This document shows positions 1-9,460 of a stretch of 64,000 bases of DNA, piece by piece; the stretch's first letter is position 1; the number at the start of each line of letters is the position of its first letter. Origin of the DNA: Pontibacter anaerobius (GTDB lineage: Bacteria; Bacteroidota; Bacteroidia; Cytophagales; Hymenobacteraceae); contig NZ_JAPFQO010000005.1 in NCBI RefSeq assembly GCF_026241195.1, positions 124,001-188,000 on the forward strand. Reading direction: 5' to 3'. The notes under the pieces are model-generated. The model did no database searches and was not told the origin of the DNA. It worked only from the letters and a program-made list of their open reading frames with translations. The translations under genes were made by a program, and so were the position numbers.

Positions 1-2
1 TA

Positions 3-290
3 GACCTGTACACAGCAGAGTCGCAGCAGGTAACGAACGAGCTGGTAATGGGCCTGAAGAAGCTCCTGGATGCCGACATCAGCGTGGCCACCACCGGACT
101 GGCCGGCCCCGGGGGCTCCGAAACCGAAGAGAAACCTGTGGGCACGATGTTCGTCTCCGTGCTCTATGACGGCAAGGCCGAGGAGTTCCGGGAGGTGTTT
201 AAAGGCAACACCGAGAGCGTACGCAAACAGCTTGTCGATTATATTTTTGACAAACTAAAAGGCGTGCTGGAGCAGCATTACGACCGCTAA
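3..290 (+). CDS. CinA C-terminal / nicotinamide-nucleotide amidohydrolase (partial, 5' end outside window)
   Basis: This is the 3' end of a gene that enters from the left edge and is open from base 3. The translation holds the signatures of the CinA C-terminal (PncC) domain: TTGLAGPGG followed by KPVGTMFV. Family members deamidate nicotinamide mononucleotide to nicotinate mononucleotide in pyridine-nucleotide salvage; CinA proteins also carry an N-terminal MoaB-like domain, which would lie outside the window. The internal ATG at 48 is not the true start, because homologous sequence (TAESQQVTNELV) continues upstream of it in the same frame. A methyltransferase gene follows after 34 bp on the same strand. 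The domain call is solid; whether the full protein is CinA or stand-alone PncC cannot be told. Confidence 0.85.
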   Translation, partial: DLYTAESQQVTNELVMGLKKLLDADISVATTGLAGPGGSETEEKPVGTMFVSVLYDGKAEEFREVFKGNTESVRKQLVDYIFDKLKGVLEQHYDR

Positions 291-324
291 TCGCTAATTT
301 GCGACTGTACCCACTGTTTATACT

Positions 325-978
325 TTGCCCAAGCTCCCCGACAGCGGATTTAACCGAGTAGCCTCTTTCTACGATGCCCTCTCCCGCCTGGTGTATGGCA
401 GTGCGCTGCAGCAGGCGCAGTTGGCCCTGCTGCCTTTTGTGCCGCGGCAGGCACGGGTGCTAGTAATTGGCGGTGGCACCGGCTGGTTGCTGGTACAGCT
501 GCTGCAAACAGGCAAAAAGCTGGATATTTTATACCTGGATGCCGCCCCGGCCATGCTACAGCGCGCCCGGCAGAAGTATAAGAAGTATAAAAAACCGCAC
601 TGCTGTCGTGTAAACTTTCGCCTCGGCACAGAGAACTGTATAGCACCGCAGGAGCAGTTCGATATTATCTTCACCCCTTTCCTCCTCGATCTTTTTCCGG
701 CACAGCGCCTGCAGCAGCTCATGCGCAAACTGGCAGCGGCCCTAGCCCCCGACGGCCAGTGGCTCTTCGCAGATTTCTGGCCCGTGCAGCAGCCTGTGCC
801 CTGGTGGCAAAGCCTCCTGGTTCGCGGCATGTATACTTTCTTTGGATTTTTGAGTGATGTACAGGCTAAACAACTGCCAGACTACGCTACTCATTTTAAA
901 GCCCTGAATTTTGAGGAAAAGTATAGCCAGGTGTTTTACAAAGGCATGGTACAGGCAAAGGTGCTTCGGAGAAACTGA
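325..978 (+). CDS. class I SAM-dependent methyltransferase
   Basis: The product is 217 aa and begins at a TTG codon; no in-frame ATG fits better. Residues 46-56 (VLVIGGGTGWL) form the glycine-rich motif I that binds S-adenosylmethionine, followed by the acidic strand-2 end LYLDAAP near residue 75 and a motif IV-like stretch FDIIFTPFLLDLF near residue 110. There is no signal peptide or membrane segment, so it should be cytosolic. It follows the CinA gene by 34 bp on the same strand, so the two may be cotranscribed. UbiE/BioC-like enzymes have this shape, but the substrate cannot be inferred. It carries five of the AAGTATA/TATACTT words within its frame or start region. Confidence 0.85.
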   Translation: MPKLPDSGFNRVASFYDALSRLVYGSALQQAQLALLPFVPRQARVLVIGGGTGWLLVQLLQTGKKLDILYLDAAPAMLQRARQKYKKYKKPHCCRVNFRLGTENCIAPQEQFDIIFTPFLLDLFPAQRLQQLMRKLAAALAPDGQWLFADFWPVQQPVPWWQSLLVRGMYTFFGFLSDVQAKQLPDYATHFKALNFEEKYSQVFYKGMVQAKVLRRN

Positions 979-1118
979 GATTTATACTTGTGGAGATGCC
1001 ACATTTTGTATCCTAATCTCCTGCCAGGTTTAAGGCTTAACTGCTCCATCAACCACAAAGATTGCTCCCCTGCTTACCAATCCCTATATTTAAACTTTCA
1101 ACTATACTGATCTGACCG

Positions 1119-2951
1119 ATGAAATCAACATTATACAGCCTTTTGGGGCTTGCCTTCGGGCTGATAGTACAGCCGGTGCTGGCGCAGCAGCAGGTAAAGT
1201 ATGAGCTATCCTTCCCCAATGCGGTGCACCACGAGGCCGAGGTAAAAGTTACCTTTTCCGATATCCAGAGCGATACTTTAAAGGTACTGATGCCACGCAC
1301 CTCTCCCGGGCGGTACGCCATACATGAGTTCGCCAAGAATGTGTACAGCGTGCGGGCCTCCGATGCACAGGGCCAGCCGCTGCAAATGGAGCGCCTGAGC
1401 ATAAGCGAGTGGGCCGTACCTAACCACAATGGCACAGCCACCGTCAATTATACTTTGTTTGCTGATCATGCCGACGGCACTTACGCCGGCGTAGATGAAA
1501 CACACGCGCACCTGAACATGCCTGCCACCCTCATGTATGCCCGCGGGTTTGAGCAGGCTCCAGCGCTTGTCACCTTTAATGTGCCGCAAGGGAGCAACTG
1601 GAAAGTGGCTACACAGCTAAAGCAGGAACAGGGCAACACCTACTCCGCTCCCAACTTCCAGTACCTGATGGACAGCCCCACCGAGCTCAGCAACTTTGAT
1701 TTTGCGGAATGGACGGTAACGGAGGGCGGCAAGCAAAAAACCATACAAGTAACATTGCACCACCTCGGCACGGACGAACAGTTTCAGCAATATGTAGCCC
1801 ATACAAAGGAAATCGTGGCCGAGCAGCAGGCGGTATTCGGGCAGCTACCTGACTTCGATTTTGGACGCTATACCTTTATTGGCTGCTACATGCCGCAGGC
1901 CAACGGAGATGGCATGGAGCACCGCAACTCCACCATCCTTACCAGTTCCAGAACCCTGGCCAATGCCATGGGGCCACTGCTGAACACGGTGTCGCATGAG
2001 TTTTTCCATGCCTGGAACGTGGAGCGCATTCGTCCGAAATCGCTGGAGCCATTCAACTTTCAGGAGGCGAACATGAGCGAGGCCCTATGGCTTGCCGAGG
2101 GGTTCACCAGCTACTACGGCGACCTGTCCATGGCCCGCAGCGGTGTTTTCGACTTGAAAAAGTATACTTCTGACCTGGCCGGAGACCTGAACTACGTCTT
2201 GCTGTCGCCGGGGCGGCAGTACCACAGCCTGGTGGAGATGAGCCAGCAGGCACCTTTTGTGGATGCAGCCCGTTCCGTGGACCCTGTGAACCGCCACAAC
2301 ACCTTTATCTCTTACTACACCTACGGCAGCATGACCGGCCTGGCACTAGACATGATCCTGCGCCAGCAATACAACAAAACCCTGGATGACTTTATGCAGG
2401 CGCTCTGGCGCAAGTATGGCGCACCGGAAAGACCGTATACGTTAGCCGAGGTACAGGAGACACTGGCCGAGGTAAGCGGCGACGCGGTCTGGGCGAAGCA
2501 GTTTTTTGAGCAGAGCATTTATGGAAGTGAACTGCCTGATTTTGCGCCCATGCTGGCTAAAGCCGGGCTGGAGCTGCGCAAAGCCGAACCAAGCAAGCCT
2601 ACGCTGGGCATGTTTTATATAGACTATAAAGACGGGGCCGCAACTATCGCAAGCGGCACCTACGTGAACTCAGAAGCTTATAAAGCCGGCCTGGAGCGTG
2701 GCGATGTACTCCTGACCCTGGACGGCCGCAAGATCAAAAAGGAAAAGGACCTGAAAAAGGTACTGGCCAAACACAAGCCTGGCGACAGCATACCGGTAAC
2801 CTACAGCCGCCTCGGCCAGACCCGCAACACTACCCTGGTGCTGGAGGAGGTGCAAACGCTGGAAGTGGTACCTTTCGAGCGTATAGGCAAGGAGCTGACG
2901 CCGGAAATGCAGGCCTATCGAAGTGCCTGGCTCGGTTCTCAGGCAAAATAG
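1119..2951 (+). CDS. secreted M61 family metallopeptidase with PDZ domain
   Basis: A 610-aa protein with a signal peptide (about residues 1-22, ending VLAQ). Residues 293-297 are HEFFH, the HExxH zinc site, in the M61 context HEFFHAWNVERIRP; the downstream LWLAEGFTSYYGDLS supplies the third ligand glutamate region. A PDZ domain lies at about residues 500-590 (GLERGDVLLTLDGRKIK). M61 enzymes (glycyl aminopeptidase type) remove N-terminal residues from peptides; here the protein should act in the periplasm or outside. The N-terminal 250 residues are the beta-rich M61 domain. It stands alone: a 140-bp gap lies upstream and about 100 bp downstream. Family assignment is firm, specificity is not. 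Confidence 0.92.
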   Translation: MKSTLYSLLGLAFGLIVQPVLAQQQVKYELSFPNAVHHEAEVKVTFSDIQSDTLKVLMPRTSPGRYAIHEFAKNVYSVRASDAQGQPLQMERLSISEWAVPNHNGTATVNYTLFADHADGTYAGVDETHAHLNMPATLMYARGFEQAPALVTFNVPQGSNWKVATQLKQEQGNTYSAPNFQYLMDSPTELSNFDFAEWTVTEGGKQKTIQVTLHHLGTDEQFQQYVAHTKEIVAEQQAVFGQLPDFDFGRYTFIGCYMPQANGDGMEHRNSTILTSSRTLANAMGPLLNTVSHEFFHAWNVERIRPKSLEPFNFQEANMSEALWLAEGFTSYYGDLSMARSGVFDLKKYTSDLAGDLNYVLLSPGRQYHSLVEMSQQAPFVDAARSVDPVNRHNTFISYYTYGSMTGLALDMILRQQYNKTLDDFMQALWRKYGAPERPYTLAEVQETLAEVSGDAVWAKQFFEQSIYGSELPDFAPMLAKAGLELRKAEPSKPTLGMFYIDYKDGAATIASGTYVNSEAYKAGLERGDVLLTLDGRKIKKEKDLKKVLAKHKPGDSIPVTYSRLGQTRNTTLVLEEVQTLEVVPFERIGKELTPEMQAYRSAWLGSQAK

Positions 2952-3048
2952 TGCAATAAGTATAGCATAGGGTCGTTTTCAGCAGAGTTGTTTTTGAACC
3001 ATCCATGCTGTACCTTAGTATAAGAATTTATACTTCAGATATTTCCAC

Positions 3049-3696
3049 GTGAAAAATATATTCAGAACATTACTGGCGGTCGGGCTGCTCTATGCCGGCC
3101 AAAGTATGGCACAGGACGTAAAGCCGAGCCTAGAGGCTGCTCCGATACCTGCTGGGACTACTGCTCCTACAGTTGTTGCACAAGACGGAGCAAAGGCAGA
3201 GAAACCATCCTGGCAGGGCCCTAAGCTTAGCTACAGCCTGAATATGGGAGCCAGCTTCAGCAACGGTTTTGGCAGCGCCACTTATGTAGAGCCTTCGGTA
3301 CGATACCAGGTTAGCAGCCGCTTTCGGGTAAACACCAGCCTGGCCTATGTGCATACTTCGCCGTACAACACGGCCGTGGCAGGCCCTGAGGGAACCACAG
3401 TCATGTATCGCAACGGCGGCGGCAGCCATTACATTGCCAGCGTGGGCGTGGACTACCTGGCCAGCGATCGCCTGATTCTGAGCGGAAACATCTGGCGCGA
3501 TTTCTCGAACCTGCCATCTAGCCAGTTTAACAACAGCTTTTACAGCCCGGGCCGCATGGGTGCCGATTTCAGGGCTACCTACAAGATAACGGAGAACCTG
3601 AGCGTGACAGGCGGCATCCGCTACACCGACGGTGCCTCGCCTTATGGCAACCAACTCTACTCCCCGGCCTACGGCAGCAGGTACGGCTACTGGTAA
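3049..3696 (+). CDS. putative small outer-membrane beta-barrel protein
   Basis: A 215-aa product starting at GTG, with a signal peptide (MKNIFRTLLAVGLLYAGQSMAQ) and a proline/alanine-rich spacer up to about residue 55. The rest alternates polar and hydrophobic residues typical of beta-strands (for example FRVNTSLAYVHTSP, LILSGNIWRDF, LSVTGGIRYTDG) and ends in an aromatic residue (YGYW), as outer-membrane barrels often do. No named family is recognised. A strong hairpin terminator follows the stop. Function unknown; outer-membrane location is an inference from composition and the C-terminal aromatic. Confidence 0.7.
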   Translation: MKNIFRTLLAVGLLYAGQSMAQDVKPSLEAAPIPAGTTAPTVVAQDGAKAEKPSWQGPKLSYSLNMGASFSNGFGSATYVEPSVRYQVSSRFRVNTSLAYVHTSPYNTAVAGPEGTTVMYRNGGGSHYIASVGVDYLASDRLILSGNIWRDFSNLPSSQFNNSFYSPGRMGADFRATYKITENLSVTGGIRYTDGASPYGNQLYSPAYGSRYGYW

Positions 3697-3723
3697 CAGG
3701 CAATACTCACCATCACAAGTATA

Positions 3724-3764
3724 AGAACGCTTCTCTGCACTACCAGGGAAGCGTTCTTTTTTTA
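3724..3764 (+). terminator. Rho-independent terminator after the barrel gene
   Basis: Perfect 10-bp stem AGAACGCTTC / GAAGCGTTCT with a 14-nt loop, followed by a run of seven T. Confidence 0.8.
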
Positions 3765-3836
3765 CAGATCGTTGTAAAATAAACCCTCTATAACCTATTT
3801 TGCCGTATCTAAAGTATACTATTGTGCTGTTAGAGG

Positions 3837-4967
3837 ATGAAAGGAGTGACAAAAGGCAGCGGCGCTGAAGTACACCCCAGCAGGAACTCCCCTTTTATTT
3901 TTTGTGTAACAGTCACTTTAAAAGAAGCTTTAACCCAACAGAGACAAACTTTGCAGCAGCACAACAACCATATCCGCCACATAAAGAACGACCGCCTCGA
4001 AACCATAAACCCAGGCTACAGGGGCAACAAAACTATAAAAGGCCGCTTCGCCAATGGCGACGAGCTGTACAACCCCGATTTTAGCAATGTGCTGAAGTGG
4101 CAGCTGAGCCAGAACCCGCAGCGCCAGCAGAAGAAACAGGACAACTATACCCCGCCTCTACTCGAGAACTCGGATTTTTTATATGATGACCGCGACATGC
4201 TGGTGTGGCTGGGGCACGCGTCCTTTTTCCTGCGCCTGAGCGGCGTTACGTTTCTCACCGACCCCGCCCTCTACGATATTCCGATGCTGAAGCGCCGGGT
4301 AGGCACGCCCTGCCCGCCAGAGGAACTGCGTAACATCGATTTTCTGCTGCTCTCGCACGGCCACCGCGACCACCTCGACAAGAAATCGGTGCAAACCATT
4401 TACCAGGGCAACCCGCAGGTAAAGGCGCTGGCCCCACTGCGCGCCGGCGATATCCTTAGAAGCATAGACCCGAACCTGCCTTACCAGGAGGCTGGCTGGT
4501 TTCAGAAGTATGACCTGGTGCCAGACCATGTGGAGGTATACTTTATGCCTGCCTCGCACTGGCACCGGCGCGGCCTCCTCGACATGAACAAAGTGCTGTG
4601 GGGCAGCTTCGTTATCAAAACATCAACCCAAACCATATATTTTGCCGGAGATACCGGCTTTGCCCCGCATTTCGAGAAGATTGAAGAGCTGCTCGGACCC
4701 ATGGATGTTTGTATCATGCCCATAGGAGCCTATAAACCAAGTTTCCTGATGCAGAAAAGCCACATGAACCCGCACGAGGCCGTTAAAGCCTATAACCAGT
4801 TGCGCGGCGGCCTTTTTGTGCCTATGCACTACGGCACCTTCGACCTCTCTGATGAACCGCCAAGTGAGCCCGTGCGCCTGCTGGAGCAGATTGCCGCCTC
4901 CGGTATGCTGCAGGGCTTACGCGTTCCGGCCATCGGGGAACCGGTGCTGCTGACCGACGATATTTAA
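3837..4967 (+). CDS. metallo-beta-lactamase-fold hydrolase (NAPE-PLD / UlaG-like)
   Basis: A 376-aa protein with the MBL zinc motif SHGHRDHLDK (H at about residue 173), a later FMPASHWHRRG, IYFAGDTGF and a C-terminal PMHYGTF, which give the usual set of His/Asp ligands. The arrangement resembles N-acyl-phosphatidylethanolamine phospholipase D-like and UlaG-like hydrolases. There is no signal peptide. The first ATG (3837) is used because no ATG/GTG closer to the likely conserved N-terminus (VTLKEALTQQRQTL) is available apart from a GTG at 3846 and a TTG near 3950, so the first 25 or so residues may not be translated. Substrate unknown. Its neighbours give no clue. Confidence 0.87.
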   Translation: MKGVTKGSGAEVHPSRNSPFIFCVTVTLKEALTQQRQTLQQHNNHIRHIKNDRLETINPGYRGNKTIKGRFANGDELYNPDFSNVLKWQLSQNPQRQQKKQDNYTPPLLENSDFLYDDRDMLVWLGHASFFLRLSGVTFLTDPALYDIPMLKRRVGTPCPPEELRNIDFLLLSHGHRDHLDKKSVQTIYQGNPQVKALAPLRAGDILRSIDPNLPYQEAGWFQKYDLVPDHVEVYFMPASHWHRRGLLDMNKVLWGSFVIKTSTQTIYFAGDTGFAPHFEKIEELLGPMDVCIMPIGAYKPSFLMQKSHMNPHEAVKAYNQLRGGLFVPMHYGTFDLSDEPPSEPVRLLEQIAASGMLQGLRVPAIGEPVLLTDDI

Positions 4968-4992
4968 GAATGGTGCCAGACCATAGTTTTGC

Positions 4993-5000
4993 TATATTTG
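4993..5000 (+). promoter_or_regulatory. possible Bacteroidota -7 element upstream of symporter
   Basis: TATATTTG matches the TAnnTTTG -7 consensus and lies 35 nt before the symporter start. No TTTG is seen at the expected -33 distance, so this is only a half match. Confidence 0.3.
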
Positions 5001-5034
5001 TAAACTTGAACGTTTACGAACCACTGCTTATACT

Positions 5035-6510
5035 ATGTCCTCTACCCTTATCATAGGCTTGATTATAGCCTATTTCTGTATCCTTATCTTTATCTCGTAC
5101 CTCACCAGCCGCAACTCCGACTCTGAGACGTTCTTCCTGGCCAACCGCTCCTCCCCTTGGTATGTGGTGGCCTTTGGTATGATCGGCACCTCGCTTTCCG
5201 GGGTTACCTTTGTGTCGATACCGGGCATGGTGGCGGCAGCCGAGTTCTCGTACCTTCAGTTTGTGCTGGGCTACCTGCTGGGCTATTTCGTGATTGCCAC
5301 GGTGCTGATGCCGCTCTATTACCGCATGAACCTCGTATCGATCTATACTTACCTGGAGCAGCGCTTCGGGTGGTGGTCGTACAAAACCGGGGCGGCTTTC
5401 TTCCTGCTCTCGCGAACTTTGGGTGCGGCCATACGCCTGTTCCTGGTGGCGGGTGTGCTGCAACTGGCCGTTTTCGACGATTTTGGCATCCCGTTCTCTG
5501 TTTCTGTGATCATCACCATCGCCCTCATCTGGGTTTATACTTTCAGGGGCGGTATGAAGACCATTATCTGGACCGATACCTTCCAGACCACGGCCATGCT
5601 TTTGGCGGTAGGCACGAGTATCTGGCTTATCTCTGACGAGCTGAACCTGAGCTTCCAGGCCCTGGTGAACACAGTGCAGGAAAGCGATTACTCGCAGGTG
5701 TTTTTCTGGGACTTCAAGGACAGTAAGTACTTCTTGAAACAGTTCTTCTCCGGTGCCTTCATTGCTATTGTAATGACAGGCCTTGACCAGGACATGATGC
5801 AGAAGAACCTGAGCTGCAAGAACATCGGCGAAGCCCAGAAAAACATGTTCTGGTTCAGCATTATACTTGTTTTCGTGAACATCCTGTTCCTGGCCTTGGG
5901 TGCCCTACTGTACATCTACGCTAACGCCAAGGGCATTGCCCTACCGGAGCGCGGCGACGATGTGTTCCCGTTCCTGGCCCTGAACCACTTTACCTACTTT
6001 GCCGGCATTGTATTTATACTTGGCATCATCGCCATTACCTACGCCTCCGCCGACTCAGCGCTTACCGCCCTTACCACCTCCTTCTGCGTGGACTTCCTTA
6101 ACTTTAAGAACCGCCCGGAGCAGGAGCGCGTGCGGGTGCGCTACATTGTACACGCCGGCATTTCGGTGGCAATGGGGTTGGTTATCATCGTTTTTGATAT
6201 CCTGAACAATGATAATGTGGTGACAGCCGTGTTTAAAGTAGCCGGTTATACCTACGGTCCGCTGCTGGGCCTCTATAGCTTCGGTATTTACACCAAGCGC
6301 GCCGTACGCGACAGATTTGTACCGGCCGTCTGCATCATGGCGCCGCTGCTTACCTTTATCATCAGCTACAACTCCGTGGATTGGTTCTGGGGATATGAGT
6401 TCGGCTTTGAAGTACTGATCCTCAACGGCCTGCTGACATTTATAGGACTGATCGCTGTATCATCCGGCACCATTGACGAGCTGGAACTGGCACAGGAGCA
6501 GACTGCCTAA
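5035..6510 (+). CDS. sodium:solute symporter (SSS family)
   Basis: A 491-aa integral inner-membrane protein with about 13 hydrophobic helices. The N-terminus (LIIGLIIAYFCILIFISYL then FFLANRSSPWYVVAFGMIG) and the stretch GTSLSGVTFVSIPG correspond to TM1-TM2 of the SSS family, and ITYASADSALTALTTSFCVD is the conserved TM8 sodium-site region. Family members co-import a solute such as a sugar, amino acid, nucleoside or sialic acid with Na+. The solute here cannot be assigned. It is a monocistronic unit closed by an exceptionally long hairpin. Four TATACTT words lie in the gene; at 5863 and 6016 they are read as Ile-Leu by ATA-CTT. Confidence 0.9.
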   Translation: MSSTLIIGLIIAYFCILIFISYLTSRNSDSETFFLANRSSPWYVVAFGMIGTSLSGVTFVSIPGMVAAAEFSYLQFVLGYLLGYFVIATVLMPLYYRMNLVSIYTYLEQRFGWWSYKTGAAFFLLSRTLGAAIRLFLVAGVLQLAVFDDFGIPFSVSVIITIALIWVYTFRGGMKTIIWTDTFQTTAMLLAVGTSIWLISDELNLSFQALVNTVQESDYSQVFFWDFKDSKYFLKQFFSGAFIAIVMTGLDQDMMQKNLSCKNIGEAQKNMFWFSIILVFVNILFLALGALLYIYANAKGIALPERGDDVFPFLALNHFTYFAGIVFILGIIAITYASADSALTALTTSFCVDFLNFKNRPEQERVRVRYIVHAGISVAMGLVIIVFDILNNDNVVTAVFKVAGYTYGPLLGLYSFGIYTKRAVRDRFVPAVCIMAPLLTFIISYNSVDWFWGYEFGFEVLILNGLLTFIGLIAVSSGTIDELELAQEQTA

Positions 6511-6516
6511 ACAAGC

Positions 6517-6577
6517 CCATATTCACAAAAGAGCCCTCCCTTATTTTATTTAGGGGAGGGCTCTTTTGTGAATATGG
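6517..6577. terminator. 24-bp perfect hairpin after the symporter
   Basis: Bases 6517-6540 and 6554-6577 are exact reverse complements (24 bp), separated by a 13-nt A/T loop. The stem starts 6 bp after the stop codon. It has no clear T-run beyond the stem itself but contains internal A4/T4 blocks, so it could terminate transcription from either side. Confidence 0.75.
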
Positions 6578-6587
6578 TACCGGGTTC

Positions 6588-7193
6588 AACCACCCCTGCC
6601 CCTCAGAGTTACGCTCGCTACCTTCGAACTCCCGTTCTCGGTAGTCCAAGGAGGGGAGCCTGTAATGACTGATGTTGAAGTATAAGTTTCATAGTTGGGA
6701 TGGATGTCATCAGCAAAAGTGTAAACCCACCCCTAATCCCTCCCAAGAGGGGAATTTAGAAGGAAGTTGCATCGTATACGGCTATCGAACTGTTCCTAGT
6801 CTTTGGGTTGAGCGCCTATGCGAGTTATTCCGGTGCCCGTGAGGGCATTGCGACGCAGGAGCAAAGGAAAAGCTCCCAGCGCGATGCGGGAAGACGAGCC
6901 CTCCTGGGCTGGAGGGAGCTAAAGACAGAGGTGCAACGATAGGTTTGTAAGACTGAGGATGAACGGCGGCTAGTAAGGATAGCTTGTTTCAAGCTACAGA
7001 AAGCAGCAGTTATTAAGGTAAAGGTATAAAGTATGGCTCACGCGGATTTGGAAATCCGCGGCAGAAAGGTTCCGGACAGGGATGTCCGGAACAGCAACAG
7101 CAAGAAAGTATAGCCAAAGTATAAAGTATGGCTACAGTTGCGTTACAAACTCAACACCATAAAAGGACAATAGTATAAATGATTGCGCCAGAA
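6588..7193 (-). repeat. dispersed structured repeat, copy A
   Basis: This non-coding 0.6-kb stretch is the reverse complement of copy B (12088-12738) and copy C (29398-30066), with many indels. It carries two back-to-back hairpins: CGCGGATTTGGAAATCCGCG (7041-7060, 9-bp stem) and a 10-bp stem GTTCCGGACA/TGTCCGGAAC (7069-7092). Further shared blocks include the sequence around the CATCGCGCTGGGAGC element and the GGGGTGGGTT block near the other end. Copy A lacks the CCGGACTCCCTCTCC segment found in B and C. No credible ORF or transposase is present. The rest of the 6.5-7.5 kb gap is the leader region of the ABC exporter. Confidence 0.85.
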
Positions 7194-7382
7194 AGTGAAG
7201 AGAGTATCAAAGTATAAACTGGCAAGTATAGGGTATAGCCAAAGTATACAGCAAGAATCAGGAGCAGCCTTAGAAAGGTTTGTCAAAACATACTTTTATA
7301 CTAATAAGAACTGCTCACACAGCCAAGTCTGAGTCCCCAACCGAAGCCTCAACAAACCAAGCATACTTTCCCATAGATTGCT

Positions 7383-7390
7383 TACCTTTG
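7383..7390 (+). promoter_or_regulatory. possible -7 element for the ABC exporter
   Basis: TACCTTTG fits TAnnTTTG and lies 124 nt upstream of the chosen ABC exporter start. No convincing -33 TTTG is seen. Confidence 0.25.
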
Positions 7391-7513
7391 CAATATTTTG
7401 CAGGGAGGTGGCATCATATAGCAGCTTTAACTGTTATACCACAGTACCACAGAGCTCTGCCGGCATTGCAAGGCTGGCAAGAACTAATAAACATTTTAAG
7501 CAGCGTATTATTA

Positions 7514-9328
7514 ATGGCAAAACGCGGATTCGGGTCTAGCGGCGGCGAACAGGAAAAAGAAGGTAGAAAGAAGATAACCAAAGAGAGTTTTCGCCGTGGC
7601 CTCCAGATTTTTGGCTACGTACTTCCTTACAAGTATAAATTCATTATCGGCCTTGTGTTTCTGGTGCTGTCCAGTCTCACCATGATGGCCTTTCCCTACC
7701 TGGTAGGCAAGCTTTTCGATTCTTCCAATGCCAACGGTCTGCTCCAGGACATCAACCTCGTTGCAATGGGGCTTTTTGCCGTTATACTGCTGCAGGGCAT
7801 TTTTTCCTTTTTCAGGGTATACTTTTTTGCACAGGTAAGCGAGAACGCCGTGGCTAACATTCGCCGCGACCTTTACAGCAAATTCGTGCAGCTGCCTATC
7901 TCCTTCTACGAAAAACGACGTGTGGGCGAGATTACCAGCCGTATCACCAACGATGTAACACAGGTGCAAGACGCGATGTCCATTACACTCGCCGAGCTTT
8001 TCCGCCAGGTAACAACGCTGATAGTCGGCATTATCTTTATCATGTGGATTTCGGTAAAGCTGTCGCTGTTTATGCTGGCCACTTTCCCGGTGCTGGTGGC
8101 GCTGGCGCTGGTGTTTGGCCGCAAGATCAAGATGCTATCCAAGAAAACACAGGATGAGCTGGCGAATACCAACGTGATCGTGGAGGAGACGCTGCAAGCG
8201 ATAAACACAGTAAAGTCCTTTACGAATGAGATGTTTGAGGTGGGGCGCTACAGAACCACCTTGGACAAAGCCGTTAAAACAGCCATTACTGGGGCCTACT
8301 ACCGCGGTGCCTTCATCACGTTTATTATTGTAGGCCTTTTCGGCGGGATTATATTGGTGATCTGGTACGGCGTTACGCTGGTGGCCAACGGCGATATTGC
8401 GCAAGGCGACCTGGTTTCCTTTGTGCTCTATACGGTGTTTATTGGCGCTTCTGTTGGCGGTTTAGGCGACCTGTACGGCAAAGTGCAGGCCGCGCTGGGA
8501 GCTACCGAGCGCATTCTGGAGATCCTGCAGGAGCAGGAGGAGCCAACCGATAAAAGCGTGAAGACACTGAGCCAGATACCACGCGTGCACGGAGACATCA
8601 GCTACCAGCATGTAGCCTTCTCCTACCCTACCCGCCCCGATATACAGGTGCTTCGCGACATTAGCTTTGGTGTAAGAGCCGGCGAGAAAGTGGCCTTGGT
8701 CGGGCCAAGCGGCGCCGGTAAATCTACTATCATCCAGCTGCTGATGCGCTATTACGACCTGCAAGGCGGCAGAATAACAGTAGACGGAAAAGATATCCGG
8801 GATATGGACATGACCATGCTGCGCGCCAACATTGGCGTGGTGCCGCAGGAGGTGCTGCTGTTCGGTGGCTCCATCCGCGAGAATATAGCCTATGGCCGCC
8901 CGGAGGCTACAGAGACAGAAATTATCGAGGCTGCCCATAAAGCCAATGCCTACGACTTCATCAAATCGTTCCCGGAGGGCTTTGACACCTTGGTGGGTGA
9001 GCGCGGCATTAAACTATCGGGCGGGCAGCGCCAGCGCATCGCCATTGCCAGGGCTATACTAAAGAACCCAGCCATACTTATACTCGACGAAGCCACCAGT
9101 GCCCTCGACTCGGAGTCGGAGCACCTGGTGCAGCAGGCCATGGATGTGCTTATGAAAGACCGCACCACCATCGTGATCGCGCACCGCCTCGCCACTATCC
9201 GTAAGGTAGATAAGATCCTGGTGATTGAGAACGGGGAAATTGTGGAGGAAGGCTCCCATGACGAGCTTTCGCTGAACCCGGATGGCATGTATGCTAACCT
9301 ACTGCGGCTGCAGTTTGAGTTAAGTTAG
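7514..9328 (+). CDS. ABC exporter, fused permease and ATPase (type IV / MsbA-like)
   Basis: A 604-aa half-transporter. The frame is open upstream to 7280, but the ATG at 7514 (MAKRGFGSSGG) is chosen because the upstream extension is not protein-like and contains intergenic words. Six membrane helices occupy about residues 40-320. The ATPase domain has Walker A GPSGAGKST at about 397, the signature LSGGQRQRIAIARA at about 501 and Walker B ILILDEATSALD at about 520, followed by the H-loop IVIAHRLATI. Such homodimers export lipids, drugs or peptides; no substrate can be named. The gene is monocistronic, bounded by repeat copy A upstream and a terminator downstream. The Walker B Ile-Leu-Ile-Leu is written ATA-CTT-ATA-CTC. 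Confidence 0.92.
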   Translation: MAKRGFGSSGGEQEKEGRKKITKESFRRGLQIFGYVLPYKYKFIIGLVFLVLSSLTMMAFPYLVGKLFDSSNANGLLQDINLVAMGLFAVILLQGIFSFFRVYFFAQVSENAVANIRRDLYSKFVQLPISFYEKRRVGEITSRITNDVTQVQDAMSITLAELFRQVTTLIVGIIFIMWISVKLSLFMLATFPVLVALALVFGRKIKMLSKKTQDELANTNVIVEETLQAINTVKSFTNEMFEVGRYRTTLDKAVKTAITGAYYRGAFITFIIVGLFGGIILVIWYGVTLVANGDIAQGDLVSFVLYTVFIGASVGGLGDLYGKVQAALGATERILEILQEQEEPTDKSVKTLSQIPRVHGDISYQHVAFSYPTRPDIQVLRDISFGVRAGEKVALVGPSGAGKSTIIQLLMRYYDLQGGRITVDGKDIRDMDMTMLRANIGVVPQEVLLFGGSIRENIAYGRPEATETEIIEAAHKANAYDFIKSFPEGFDTLVGERGIKLSGGQRQRIAIARAILKNPAILILDEATSALDSESEHLVQQAMDVLMKDRTTIVIAHRLATIRKVDKILVIENGEIVEEGSHDELSLNPDGMYANLLRLQFELS

Positions 9329-9374
9329 TGCTTTAGAAACGAACCGGCAGACCGGAACACCTCTGCTCCAACAT

Positions 9375-9414
9375 ATAAAATCCTGCTGTGGCGCTGGCTG
9401 CAGTAGGATTTTAT
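9375..9414 (+). terminator. terminator after the ABC exporter
   Basis: 14-bp stem ATAAAATCCTGCTG / CAGTAGGATTTTAT with one G-T wobble. Its end overlaps an ATG at 9413, which argues that the next gene starts later. Confidence 0.7.
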
Positions 9415-9460
9415 GTTTTATAGATATACTTTAGGCAATATTTTCGTTTATGTTGCCGTA

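Noticed and set aside
7280..7513. N-terminal extension of the ABC exporter
   Set aside because: The 78 extra codons are not protein-like, contain intergenic words and a -7-like box; ATG 7514 gives the normal family length.
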